64,000 bases of DNA, taken from NCBI GenBank assembly GCA_050084985.1, contig JBITNC010000001.1, positions 29,636,001 to 29,700,000 on the forward strand, written 5' to 3'. How positions within the stretch are numbered: position 1 is the stretch's first letter; every line of letters starts with the position of its first letter. Positions 25,004 to 36,374 of the stretch are shown one piece after another. This DNA is from Nageia nagi (lineage: Eukaryota > Pinophyta). Position numbers and translations under genes: made by a program. Below the pieces are notes generated by a model. That model was given only the letters and a program-made list of their open reading frames with translations, was not told the DNA's origin and made no database searches.

Positions 25004-25975
25004 CTTCCTTTTAATGCAATATTGGGATAGAGCAAATAAGAGAGAAGAAAGAGAGTTCTCCTCCAAATAGATACAACAAAGATGAAAACTTTTTACATAT
25101 TTGTGAAGTAAGAAAGATCTAGTTTGAGACTCATTACTTTGCCAAATACAATCATTAACCACAACTAGTTTCAATGTACATGAAGTAGTCATCCAATTGA
25201 AAGTCATGAACAGTCTCCAAGATCCTGCATACCTGAAGTAAGTAACCTACAATCTCAAAGGAGCTTGCAAGTCATAAGCAAATCAAATAACAAGATCACT
25301 TATATGCATCATATTAATATCAATTAGGATAGATGAATCACATAAATGCCATCATAAATTGATCAATGGTGCACTATAAGTCATCACAAAGATGTCAAGC
25401 CAAAAATTCATAGTCCCTTGCTATATATAAAACATGTGTTGATTATCATTACAAAATAGAGCATGCACATATGACTTCCTTACATATGGATAGCTGAATA
25501 GTGTCAAAAGACATAAGAGTTCCTCACACATGGATAACTAAATAGTGCTAGATTGGGGCCCAATCTTTTGGTTTAAAAAATTTGTACAACATGTTCCTCA
25601 TGCAAAGAAAAATTACCACAAAGGTGTACAACAAAAATCAACACTTTACAACATAAAATCCTCCTAGAGGTGAAGTTGTCATCACAAACATGAATTCAAC
25701 ACAAGAATTCAAACTTCACTTCCTCTTGAGGACAACTTAACCAACTCGATAGCATCCCTAAGCTTACAAAACTAAGCTTTTGAGAGGGGTTTAATGAAAA
25801 AATCAATAGAGTTCAAGGTGTATGGACAATACTCCAGGTGTATGATGCCATCAAGAACCTTCTCCTGAATAAAATGGGTATGGATTTCCACATGTTTTGT
25901 TCTTTGATGGAACATAGGATTCTTAACCAAAGAAATAGTTGACTAATTATTTGAAGAAATTAAATATGAGTCAGC
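25004..25975 (-). other. C1 3' untranslated region and polypurine tract
   Basis: About 970 bp between the end of RNase H and the 3' LTR show no coding similarity. The purine run AAAAGGAAG at 25004-25012 abuts the LTR and is the likely plus-strand primer. Confidence 0.7.
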
Positions 25976-26316
25976 TTTCTCATACCTAATTTCTTTTAGA
26001 AGATGCCTTAGCCAAATAGCTTCTTGGGTTGCAATAGACATGGTATGGTATTTAGCTTCTATGATGGAAAGAAAGATAGTAGGCTCTTCTTGGAATCCCA
26101 AGAGATAGCAACTAAACTAATGCTAAACACATATGCAAAGGTTGATTTCCTATAATCTCTATCTCCCCCATAGTCAAAATATGAGAATCCAAAGAGAACA
26201 AATGAGGGCAACTTAGAATACTTGAAAGCAAGATCCTTAGTCACTGCAACATACCTCAATATTTGCTTAACAATATTGAGGTGCTCAACATATGTTTTTT
26301 GCATGAATTGAGCCAT
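25976..26316 (-). pseudogene. C1 RNase H remnant
   Basis: The frame 26059-26316 includes EHLNIVKQILRYVAVTKDLA and a later SYFDYGGDRDYRKSTFAYVF, the copia RNase H segment (usually DADWAGD...STSGY); the first Asp-Ala-Asp is altered. The downstream part ATQEAIWLRHLLKEI lies near 25990-26040. Confidence 0.85.
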
Positions 26317-26513
26317 AGATTTACTACAAAGGTAATATGTAGCCTAGATATAGTCAAATATAGAAGGCTACCAATTAATTGCTTGTAAGCTATAGCATCA
26401 ACCAACTAAGAGTTGGAGCTCAAAGAAGTAGTGATTGTAAGAGAGACTAAGATTGTAGCATATCTACACTTCTCCATTCTAAACTTTTGCAAGATGTATG
26501 ATATATACTTAGA

Positions 26514-27300
26514 TTAATTGAAATAAGTATAATCCTTGTATTGATATATTTGCATTTCAAGATAGTAGTGTAAGAGACCAAGATCAATCATTTCAAATGT
26601 TTTCTTAAGTATAGATATGAACTCTTGAATGATTTCATCATTATTCTTAGTTATCATAAGATCATCCAAATAAAGAAGAATCAAGACCACATCTTTTCTT
26701 TGATTGAGCACATATAGATTAGAGCTAGAAAAACATTTGGAAAAAATAATATCTACAAAATACCTTAAAATCTTTCTATACCAGGCTTTAGGTGCTTGCT
26801 TGAGTCCATACAATGACTTCTTTAGCTTGCACTCAAAGGATTATTTACCTTTCATAATAAACCCTTTTGGTTGATTCATGAAGATTTTCACATCTAAGTT
26901 ACCATTGAAAAATGCACTCTTGATGTCAAGTTGAAAACTTTTCATCTTTGAGATACAAAAAGAGCAAGGATAATTCTTATAGTAGGCATTTTTACCATGG
27001 GAGCAAAGATTTTCTCATAATCTATATCATATTTTTGAGCAAAACCTTTGGCTACTAACCTTGCCTTGTATTTCTCAATGTCCCCAATTGAATTAAACTT
27101 GACCTTTAGACCCACTTATTGCTAATCATATTTTTTGCATTGGGATAAGGATCCAAATCTTAAGTTTTATTTTCATAAGTGCCTCATACTCCACATTTCA
27201 TAGCTTCCATCTAGCACTTGAGCTTTGAAGCTTCTTTGAAGGATGAGGGCTCATGCTTGTTATCAATCTTAGCAAATAAGAATTTGTTCAAGGTCATGCT
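26514..27300 (-). pseudogene. C1 reverse transcriptase remnant
   Basis: The open block 26514-26813 contains YGLKQAPKAWY and the catalytic YLDD (LILLYLDDLMI), with DLGLLHYYLEMQI downstream; copia elements usually have YVDD. The upstream part to about 27300 is frameshifted. Confidence 0.9.
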
Positions 27301-27559
27301 CCTTGTTACTCCTTATGTTAGAAATTTTGCTCTTGAAATGACTTTTATACATCAATATCTAACTAGTTAGGTGAAATTGAAGATTTCTTTGGATTATCAA
27401 CATCCTCATTAGAAGTAGATTCTATAGAAAGTTTATTGAACTTTTCATCTTTTGAAATGAACACTGCTTTGTAGGATGGAGAGTAGAGCCTAAAACTTCT
27501 ATGCTAACTATCATAATCCACAAAATGCATTTTTTAGCTCTTTTGTCTAACTTTTTCCT

Positions 27560-28250
27560 TTTCTTAGAAAAATGTAGGAGAATGCTTCACAACAAATACC
27601 CTAAGGTGAGAAATGTTAGGTTTCCTTCCTAACCATGACTCAAAAGGAGTTTTACTCTAAATAGCTTTTGTAGGACACCTATTCAAGGTATAAATAACAA
27701 TATCATAGCTTCAACCCATAATAAACTAAGAAGATTACCCAATATGTATCTAACCATCTCCATAATTATCCTATTTTTCCTTTCAACAACACCATTCTCG
27801 TAAGGAGTGTAAGGAATCATAAATTGGCTCTTGTTTCCATACTTAGCATAATAATCATTAAATTCATTGCTATTATATTCCCCCCCATTATCTGATCTCA
27901 AAATTTTGATTTTAAGGTTAGTTTGATTCTCAAAAAGGCCTTAAAAACCTTAAAACTCTCAAAGGTTTGTTCCTTGTGCTCAAGTAGATACTCCTCAATG
28001 AAGTTCAAGATATAAGATGCTCCTTCAAGCAACTTAGTCTAAAATGGACCCATCAAATTTGAATGGACAAGTTGAAGAGATTGAGATGCTCTTGTTGCCT
28101 TATCTTTTTCAAACTTTTATCTATGCATCTTACCAAGAATGCACTTCTCACATAGACCAACTAAAGGAAAAATTGAAAAGCAAACCTTCCACAAGTTCTT
28201 GGTCTTTCATGACTTGAATACTCTTGCAGTTAAGGTGCCCTAAATGTTAG
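27560..28250 (-). pseudogene. C1 integrase remnant
   Basis: The block 27683-27901 reads MRSDNGGEYNSNEF with the second catalytic Asp, then PYTPYENGVVERKNRIIMEM with the catalytic Glu. Upstream, the zinc-binding and first-Asp part (CEKCILGKMHR, VHSNLMGPF) is at about 28040-28160; the Asp of the usual HSDLMGP is replaced by Asn. Confidence 0.88.
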
Positions 28251-28499
28251 TGCCAAAGATTACCTCTAGAACACACACTTGTAGAAAGACACATCTTTGA
28301 TGGAACTTGATCCATAATGTAGAGATCATCTTTCATTGATCATTTAACCAACATGGTAAGTCCTTTCTTAATGCACCAAGATTGAGAATTGAATTCAAAT
28401 AAGTACCCTTTTCTAGAAACTTGGATCACAAAAAGAAGGTTAATCTTAAGCTTAGGAACATAAAGCACATTATCAAGAACCTTTCCATGAATCAACATA

Positions 28500-28640
28500 T
28501 TTTCAATTCCTAAAATTTAAGGGTAGAGCTATCACCTATCACAACTGCATCTTTCCTATACTTGTGAAAGTTATCAAACTTATCTTTTTCAAAGCATAGG
28601 TGATTAGTGCAACCAGAGTCAACAATCTAATTAGATAAAA
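28500..28640 (-). pseudogene. C1 protease remnant
   Basis: IVDSGCTNHLCFEKDKF near 28575-28625 is the canonical copia protease active site with Asp-Ser-Gly intact. Upstream in a nearby frame is the zinc knuckle of gag. Confidence 0.85.
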
Positions 28641-28734
28641 AAGTATGAGACATGGAGTAGGGCACTACAACAAAACCAATTTGAATATTCTTTTTTCCTT
28701 TGAAGTTCTTTACATTGCCATTACCTTTGTTTTT

Positions 28735-29600
28735 TTCCTCTCTTTTCTTTTTGTAACAATCAACTTGTTTGTGACCTTGGATGCCACAATAGTTACAAAT
28801 ACCATCAAACTTTTTTTTAGAATATAGATTGTTTGCTTTACCTTTCTATCTCTTTGCTTCAAGCCATTGTTTCTATTGTTGTTATTGTTCTTTTTGTTGC
28901 CATTATTTCCATTGTTACCATTGTTGTAGTTGTCATTGCTTTTTTTCTCAAACCTTTTGAAGGAAGAAGGATAAGATTTATTTTGATGGTTGAAATTATT
29001 CTTGAAAGAAGTTTTGGTTGCTCCAAGAGCAAGTTATTATCCTTGAGAGAAGAAATCAACACCTTTTTGTTAATGGTTTTATCATGCTTAAAAAAGAGCT
29101 TAGAAAGGTTCTCAAATGAGAAGATTTCTTCTTCATCATCAAGCCTTATTTCCATAACCATCACAAATTTTTCAAACTTTGAAGAAAGATTTTGAAGAAT
29201 TATGAAGACCATGAACTCATCATTATTCTAATTGCACCCACAAGAAACAAGTTGGATCCTAAGGTCAATGATTTTATTCAAGTAGATAGCCACATTTTCA
29301 TCTTCCCTTTGACGAGATTGAAGCAACTTTTGGAGAATAGTAAACCTTCTTGAAAACTTTGAACTAAGGTAAATTTGTTTAAGCTTATCCCAAGCTTCTT
29401 TTATCGAGGTTGAAGAGGAAATCATTAGGAACATCATATAAAATTGCATAAAAGATCATTGAGGTTTCCAATTCATTCTTTGTGTTGTAAGCCTCTAGTT
29501 CCTTCTCATCTGAAGGAGGTACAAGGTTCTCATTCATTATTTACCAAAGCTTCCTTACTTTTAATTCAACTCTCATATGAGGTTCCCAGATACCAAAGTT
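28735..29600 (-). pseudogene. C1 gag remnant with intact zinc knuckle
   Basis: The frame 29228-29449 contains IKEAWDKLKQIYLSS and LQSRQREDENVAIYLNKI, typical of copia gag. The frame 28859-29212 continues it. An Asn-rich linker of about 25 residues (28870-28935) precedes an intact CCHC knuckle, CNYCGIQGHKQVDC, near 28750-28795. One or two frameshifts separate the blocks. Confidence 0.88.
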
Positions 29601-29749
29601 TAAAATATTAAGAATGTGTTTGGGTAAAAAAAAGTCTCCCATTTGCTTCTCTTGAATTTACCTCACAATGAAGAGTAGGTTAAGAATGAGGACCTCCAAA
29701 TTGAAGATGAATCTCCAAACCAAGGATGTGAAGAGGAGCCTCTAATGGA

Positions 29750-29761
29750 GCTCTAATACCA
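29750..29761 (-). promoter_or_regulatory. C1 primer-binding site
   Basis: TGGTATTAGAGC on the minus strand, two bases after the 5' LTR. It differs at one base from TGGTATCAGAGC, the site complementary to plant initiator tRNA-Met. Confidence 0.93.
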
Positions 29762-29763
29762 AA

Positions 29764-30261
29764 TGAGAGATTTGAATTATAACAAGAACAACTCTAAACT
29801 CTTTAGATCACATGAAGGCTCACAACACACATCTAACAAACTCATAAAGCAATCTCACAAAGATAACATAAGATGTAAGTGGTTCCTCCAACTAGGAGTA
29901 CATCTACTAACTAGGATCTCTCTTCTTAACAAATATGAACTCTTACAATCCTCCTACATTTTTATCCTAAACACTATCCTATAGCATAACTTTACTTCAC
30001 AAATTGGTGTGTGATCATAAAAGGGAGCTTTCTATTTATAGGCCAAAATCCCTCTTTGGATCACCCTTTTATCCAATGTACAAAAGCATGACATGCACAT
30101 CCTTTTACCAAGGGGCATGGTCATGACATGGAGTGTAGGATAAGTTACATGATTATATTCATATAAATACTTAAGGTATCAAATGATACCCTTAAGTATT
30201 AGTAAACATACATAGAATATTATTACATTACCTTTACAATAATGCATTATAAATTCCAATA
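29764..30261 (-). repeat. C1 5' LTR
   Basis: 498 bp, matching 24505-25003. On the minus strand it begins TATTGGAATT (TG changed to TA) at 30261 and ends CTCTCA before the primer-binding site. Confidence 0.94.
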
Positions 30262-30887
30262 AAAACTATACCAAAATAAAGTTTTTCCATAGGAGTGTAA
30301 TTTATTTCATAGTCTATGACAGTTGTGTTTAGGTAGTGTATTTCTCTTTCTTTCTCTTCATCATCCTACTGACATAACATTATCCCCAAGGAAACCATTA
30401 TGGTTGAGATATAGAGATATACTTGTTGAAATCCATGGGTACTAAAATAGGAGGATTAAGAAAATATTACTTTATATCTTCAAATTCTTTTTGACATTTA
30501 TCATCCCATATAAACTTGATATCTTTTCTCAATAAATGAATAAAAGGTAAACATATATCTCCAATATGTGAAATAAATCTCCTTATCAAGTTTATCTTAC
30601 CTTGTAAGCTCCTTAAATGCTTCAAATTTTTGGGAGTGGCATACTTACAATTGCATTTACCTTCTCTATATTCACCTCAATACCTCTTCTAGAAACCATA
30701 AACCCTAATAGCTTTCCTAAAGTAATACCAAAAGCACACTTTTTTAGTTTCAATCTAAGCTTATATTGCTTTAATATGCTAAATACCTCTTCAAGGAGTT
30801 CCAAATGATCTTATTCCTATTTAGACTTTACTAATATACCATCAACATAAACTTCTATATATTTGTGAGTTTATTCATGAAACATAG
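30262..30887 (-). pseudogene. E2 reverse transcriptase end and RNase H start
   Basis: The RT catalytic motif near 30830-30840 reads YVDG instead of YVDD, so the second metal-binding Asp is lost. The frame 30622-30804 follows with LKLKKCAFGITLGKLLGFMV, the usual post-catalytic segment. Towards 30262 come the connection and the first half of RNase H (YTPMEKLYFGIVF), cut by C1. The RT start lies at 59316-59720 on the other side of E3. Confidence 0.85.
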
Positions 30888-31048
30888 TTTTGATTAGTAT
30901 TATGTAATTATAAATAATATTAGGGTTCTTAAATGAGTAGAAGGTGGTTGGATAATGCACTCGTGGGATCTTTTGATCAATCTTCGGATTATAGGCTAGT
31001 TCCTATCTATGAAAAGGTTGAAAGTTGCAGGAAAGAGATAAAAAAAGA

Positions 31049-31138
31049 GGTCAAGAGTAACAAGAAAGGAATAAAAAAGATCAAGAGTAACAAGAAAGGA
31101 ATAAAAAAGATCAAAAGTAATAGGAAATATAAAAACCT
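31049..31138. repeat. 30-bp minisatellite inside E3 LTR
   Basis: Units start at 31049, 31079 and 31109, each about TCAAGAGTAACAAGAAAGGA plus an A-rich tail. The other LTR has two units (57390, 57420). A Lys-rich plus-strand frame over it is a by-product of the repeat. Confidence 0.92.
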
Positions 31139-32017
31139 AAACTATTGAGAGAAAACTAAACTAATTATCTTAGGCATCACTACATAGGTAGTAATCCATA
31201 GCCAAGAGTAATAATAGATCAACTACCTCACTCTTGGGGTCTTGCAATCACAATACATAGCCATAAACTTCAAATATAGCCTCACACACAATAATTACAA
31301 AACTAAATGACACCTATAAAATGCAAAGGAAAAAATACTAGAGTATTGCATTACCATACATGAAAATAGTGCTTACACTAGGAAACTTTGCAAATTTTTT
31401 TGACCTTGTAGACTTTAAAAAATCCACTATTTATAATGTTTCCTTTACAAAATAGATGGTTGTCCACCATTAATGAATACAACTACCTATTTCTCTAAGA
31501 GTAGTATAAAATTAAATATTTATAGAAGATTTTATGACTACATCTAATTAAGAAGTATGGTTCATATGTGGTACCAATTCTTGGAATTTGTAGATCTTCA
31601 ATCTTGTACTTATCTAGTTGTAATCAACCATTTTTATATTTTGAACATGCTGAATCTAGAATTGATTCTATATTTAAGAGTTATGTTTTTCTTTAGTACA
31701 ATCAAGCCTTCTTTGTATTCGATGATTACCTAACTCTCTATAGTCATTAAATGTTTCTATCTACAGTCCCAATGCTAAATACTATAAGGGTAAAGGAAGA
31801 TATACCCATTCAAACTTGAGAATGAACTACTACTGCCATGTGGAAATAAGTCATAATCAACATGTGGATAGAACTAGGGGTCATACACTCTTGATTGACT
31901 AGATTTAGATGTTCCTCTCTTCCTATAGTCCTTACTTGACCCTAGAGATATTATTACACATCAACTAGTATTGTTGAATATGTGTGATGCTTATGGAACT
32001 TATCACCTATGGATTTC

Positions 32018-32252
32018 TTCTAAAAAGTGTGACATCATTATTGAAAATTGGTAGGGTTTATGGAATATAGAGTTATGAATATCTCCTACCAATTTCTCCC
32101 AAAAAATGTGACATCATCACTCAAAATTGATAGGGTTTGTTAAATATATACTTGTGAACATCTCCCACCAATTTTTGCTAAAAAATATGATATCATCAAT
32201 CAAAATTGGTGGGGTATGTTGAATACAAAGTTATAAATATCTCCTACTATGA
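32018..32252. repeat. Diverged 78-bp tandem units inside E3 LTR
   Basis: Three units share AAAAA.TGTGACATCATCA, then AAAATTGGT.GGGT, then GTTATGAATATCTCC; they start near 32018, 32095 and 32175, and a fourth partial unit is near 32302. The same array is in the 5' LTR at about 58237-58470. Confidence 0.75.
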
Positions 32253-33091
32253 AGCACTATCAAGACTTCCCGCACACTAAGCTATATGAGCTCATTGATT
32301 TCTATCAAAAAGTATGATATCATCATTAGATTTTCATGGGCCCTATTTTACTTGATAACATTGGCTACATTACATAACTTTAAATTAACACTTATATACA
32401 AGAGTGCCTGAAAATAAAACCTAACTATGCTAGATTAAAACCTAAATAATTTGACTTGCAACAGGGCCCATACTTGACTTAAACTATCGATTATGTACAA
32501 TAAGGCCCAAAAATAATACCCAAAATATATAAAAAGGAAACATAAGTAATTAGACTCAAGATAGATTTTGAACATAACTTATGTAAAAAACTAAACTATA
32601 TATAATAATAATACCTAGAAATAAGACTGAACTTGACTTAGATAAATACATAGACTCTATATAGGGCCCAAAATTGCAATAGAGGATGGAATTGACTTAG
32701 ATAAATCATGGAAATGACTTATATAATACTTCCTAGAAATGAATTAGATAAATAGAGGCCCATAATATTTCTTGGAATGATGTATAAACTTCACTTGGAC
32801 TAGACCTAAACAAATCCATGGAATGACTTAGCCAATATTACAAAATGAATGCTCTTTAGCATATGACTTATACACATCTCTTAGACATGACTCGTTCAAA
32901 ACAATTCTTTCCTTATAACAAAATGGTGGTTGACTAAGACCCGGTAATATGAACATGACCCAAAAATTACTCAAACAAGACTAAGCTATAGTTAAGTGCA
33001 TATATATGTAAGACTCTTGAAGAAAGGAAAAGCTATATACAACTTACATTTAGGACTAAACCCATCAAAGTGTAATTCTATAAGAATAACA

Positions 33092-33822
33092 ATCTTCTGG
33101 AAGCTCTTAGGGGTCTTCAACCTACTGAAGAAAAGAACCCTTAGCAACTGCTCTAGAAGTTGACACATGCTAAAAATGAACTTAGCTTCTACTTATTTCT
33201 TAGGTGTGTTATCCATTGGACCAAATTCCTCTTTTTTTTTTCAAAAGTAACAACAACAAGAGCTATTTACACTATACAATCTTAGCAGGTGTTATGAAAT
33301 CACCTGATTACCTGGTAATGTTTGAGGTGGTCCCATTCACTGGTATAGGTAGCTCCTAGGACCTAGAAATGTCCTACATTCTAAATGCATTATTCTTTAA
33401 GGCCTCAATAATGATGTAAGGGATGATCCATAAGGAATCAAATTTTTATTTCCTCCAATTTTTTTCTCTTTCCTCATCCCATTTTAAGACTATATCTCTA
33501 ACTTCAAACTTCATCTAAGAAGACTTCTTTTTATCAAACCACTTTTTAATAATCTTTTATCTATGCTAGAAGGCATGATAAGCTTTATTTATATCTTCCT
33601 CTAGCTTGATAAACTTATTGAATCTAACTTGTAATAGTTCTAAGTAATAATATTCCAATTCCTGTAGGATTTTTAGTGCAAGAAACTCTAGATGAATAGG
33701 CATCACTAGTCTCTTATTATAAACTAATACATAGGGTGATGTTTTGATAGCTAACTTGATACTAATTCTATCATCCTATAATGCATAGTCTGACTTTGTG
33801 TACCATTATTTGCGATTCCCTT
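33092..33822 (-). pseudogene. E3 integrase C-terminal part
   Basis: Minus-strand translation gives IKTSPYVLVYNKRLVMPIHL, then KLEEDINKAYHAF, KWFDKKKS, FEVRDIVLKWDEEREKNW and FDSLWIIPYII. This is the post-core integrase region of a gypsy element. A TAG at 33776-33778 stands where the family has Trp. The first part of the integrase is at 51553-52255, beyond O1. Confidence 0.85.
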
Positions 33823-34658
33823 TACAAAAATTTGAAAATGGTCCTTTTTTTGATAGATAAAAGAAGAACAAAAAATTATAAATAAATTAAAGCATTTACT
33901 ATATTTGTCAAAATGCTAGCATCCTATTCCTAAAAGTTGGTGAATTGAACCAATCATTGGTGTCTAGTACCTAGACACTGGTGACTCTAAAGTTTGGAAA
34001 ATAAAAATAAAAATGGAAACATTTAAAGCATCTTGGGAAGAAAGGAAAGGATAACAAATGACTCACCATCCATCCTGCACATCCCTATTTCAATTGAAAA
34101 CTGTGACAAAGTTGGATAGGATTTTCTATCTAGATTTTTATCTCCAAAAGTGGAAACTTATCCTATTTCTAAAAACTATAAATAAAGCCTTCAGCTATGA
34201 GGCAAGGGTCCCAATTCGAATGCAAGATTACTCTTTCAAAATGTATACATATTTTTTTTTAGGTTACATACATTGTTATTTCATTTTTCATATGCTTATT
34301 TATGTTCATTTTATACTAATTTTATGGTATAGATAGGTATGTTTGATGATTTTTCTATCTACATATACATAAGGATAATAGGTGTGGAGCAGCTAGACTT
34401 GAAGAGTTGAAGAAGATAAAGAAATCTAGATTTCCTATAGGTTTCTGAAGACAATCCTTCAAGATTGTAGGCACTAAAATTTGGCCTAAAAAGGTCTTTA
34501 TCACTCTTGTGTAAAAATTCCTTTGTACAATGTGATGAATTGAAATGGATTCATTATTTGTAATCATTTTGAGGTCTACACCAAAGAGCAATAAAGAAAT
34601 TTTTCATTGTAACATATCGTATCTTGTATGCATGTAGGGTTACTTTTTAGATATGACA
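33823..34658 (+). repeat. O1 5' LTR
   Basis: 836 bp, matching 50715-51552. It begins TACAAAAATTTGAAAATG, where the 3' LTR has TGTAGACACATGAAAATG (TG changed to TA), and ends ATATGACA. The bases just after it, TTTTGGTTCTAGAAGG, contain TGG and are the candidate primer-binding site; the tRNA is not identified. Confidence 0.92.
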
Positions 34659-36374
34659 TTTTGGTTCTAGAAGGAGGGCTCCTCATATACAAGTGAAATC
34701 AATAACAAGGCATAGGGTATTTTTTATGTTTTTAGGCTTGCTTTGATTGTTTGTATTGTATGGAAATGAATTAAGCTTGTATTTATGCTCTATGTTTTTT
34801 ACAAGATTGAATTACAAAATCATCAAATGATTTAGGATCGGACACCAATGACTTAAATGAAATACCAACAAATCTACTAGAACATCAACACATGTCAGCA
34901 AAAGGTTAAATTTTTTAATTCTCATCCATTGTATAAGCATAGTCTAGGAATTAAAATTAAGGATTAGGAATGCATACATTTCTTGTGATTCCTATGCTTA
35001 GAGTGCATATAGGAAGGGATTGAAGATCGTTAATGATATGCATTATTTTTTATGATTATTAGGATAATTTTTTAAAGTTTATTAGTTTCTTCTCTATTTG
35101 GGAAAGGGAATGTACAAACAAACTCAATTAATATTTTCTATTTTATCTACTTATGCTCTCCCTTTGCACTAAAAATTGATATGAGGAGATTAGAATAGAT
35201 TAATAGAAAAAGGATAAATGAATCTTTTATTTTTTCATTTTTTCACTTAAAAGTTTAAGTAAATATACATTAAATTACTTCATAATTGGAAGGAGTAATT
35301 AACTTTCACTAAATTTGGAATGAAGTAAGGTGAATTTACCAGGTTTTAGGTAGATTAGGATACACTAAAATGGTCAATGAATCTTGTAGTTATTCTTGAC
35401 ACATTAACACTCTTACCTATTTGCCTTACCACACCAAAAGGCGATTACAAGATTATGACTCATAATGAAGGGAAATAAACATACATTAAAGGAAATGTAT
35501 TCATATTAATGGCTTCTTACCTATCTACCTTACCACGTTGAGAGGTAGTCGAAGGATTGTGACTTGTAATAAGAGGTAATGAACCTCATTTTAAATATTT
35601 CCTTTGGTTAACAAACCTCACTAAAAGGTAATGAATGGGTATCTATATTAACTAGCACATTTATTAAAACATTGTTGGAATCATTAAAATGATTTAATTA
35701 ATAGACATGTATGTTTGGAAGGGTAGAAAGTGCATTCATTAGTATTTCATTTTATAAATGAATTATCATAAGACCTTTTAAAATGAACATCAATGAGTTG
35801 GAATTCATTAGCAACCATTGATTCTTACTTTTCTATATTCCCATCGATAAATGAAATAAGCCCTAGAGCCAAAACTTGGAGATGAATATCGAATTCATAG
35901 GTTAGAAGTCATTACTTTCCATTGAACAACTATAAAAAATGAGGCTATCCTTGGATTTCTTCACCAAGAGAGTTCTCAATGTAATTCCTTGAGTCCCATT
36001 GCACTAAGGGGACCATTCTAAGTACCAAGTCATTACTTAGCCTTAGATAGCCTATATGATTACTAGCCTACCTTTTCTTAAACACTTGATTAAACAAAAT
36101 AATTTAGAAAAATTAACAAGATTAAAATATACAATTCATATTGCTCATATTAAAAATATTATTTCAAAATATGAAAAAAGCTAGAAAGATAATTACACTG
36201 AAAAGGTAAGAACATATATATGATTATTTGTGCATATAATTGCTTTCTTGTAAATATAAATCCAAAAGATAAAATAGAATTTCTATGTTTAATGTTTGTT
36301 TTGCTTTTACTTATAGTGTGATAGAAAAATTCAAACAAAAATAAAAATAAAAGAAAATGGTTAACACTCATTCT
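34659..36374 (+). other. O1 leader between 5' LTR and gag
   Basis: About 1.7 kb with no recognised protein. A diverged tandem pair with a 104-bp period lies at about 35412-35620 (CTTACCTATTTGCCTTACCA and CTTACCTATCTACCTTACCA). Confidence 0.5.

Larger units (their letters stand above)
24505..30261 (-). mobile_element. Ty1/copia element C1, complete with both LTRs
   Basis: A 5757-bp element with LTRs of 498-499 bp, a primer-binding site for initiator tRNA-Met, gag, protease, integrase, reverse transcriptase and RNase H in the copia order, and a polypurine tract. Flanking bases are AAAAT on the left and AAAAC on the right, a probable 5-bp target duplication with one change. It sits in the RNase H region of E2. 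The coding region is broken by stops and frameshifts. Confidence 0.95.
30891..33091 (-). repeat. E3 3' LTR
   Basis: About 2.2 kb, repeated in the same orientation at 57231-59315. Similarity ends at TGATTAGTATTATG on the left and ATAACA on the right (TGTTAT on the minus strand). It contains three copies of a 30-bp unit near 31049-31138 (two in the other LTR) and about three diverged copies of a 78-bp unit near 32018-32252. Confidence 0.88.

Noticed and set aside
28859-29195. Plus-strand open frame of 120 codons (hydrophobic)
   Set aside because: It is the complement of the C1 gag linker region; its hydrophobicity reflects the complement of Asn and Lys codons.
24505-30261. C1 as part of the E2 element rather than a separate insertion
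   Set aside because: It has its own LTR pair, primer-binding site, near-identical flanking 5-mers and copia domain order, and the E2 RNase H continues on both sides.
31049-31138. Regularly spaced repeats that could suggest CRISPR
   Set aside because: The units are contiguous without spacers and lie in a retrotransposon LTR of a plant genome.
30933-31148. Lys-rich plus-strand open frame with repeated KSNKKGIKKI
   Set aside because: It is a by-product of the 30-bp minisatellite inside the E3 LTR, and the other LTR does not keep the same frame length.
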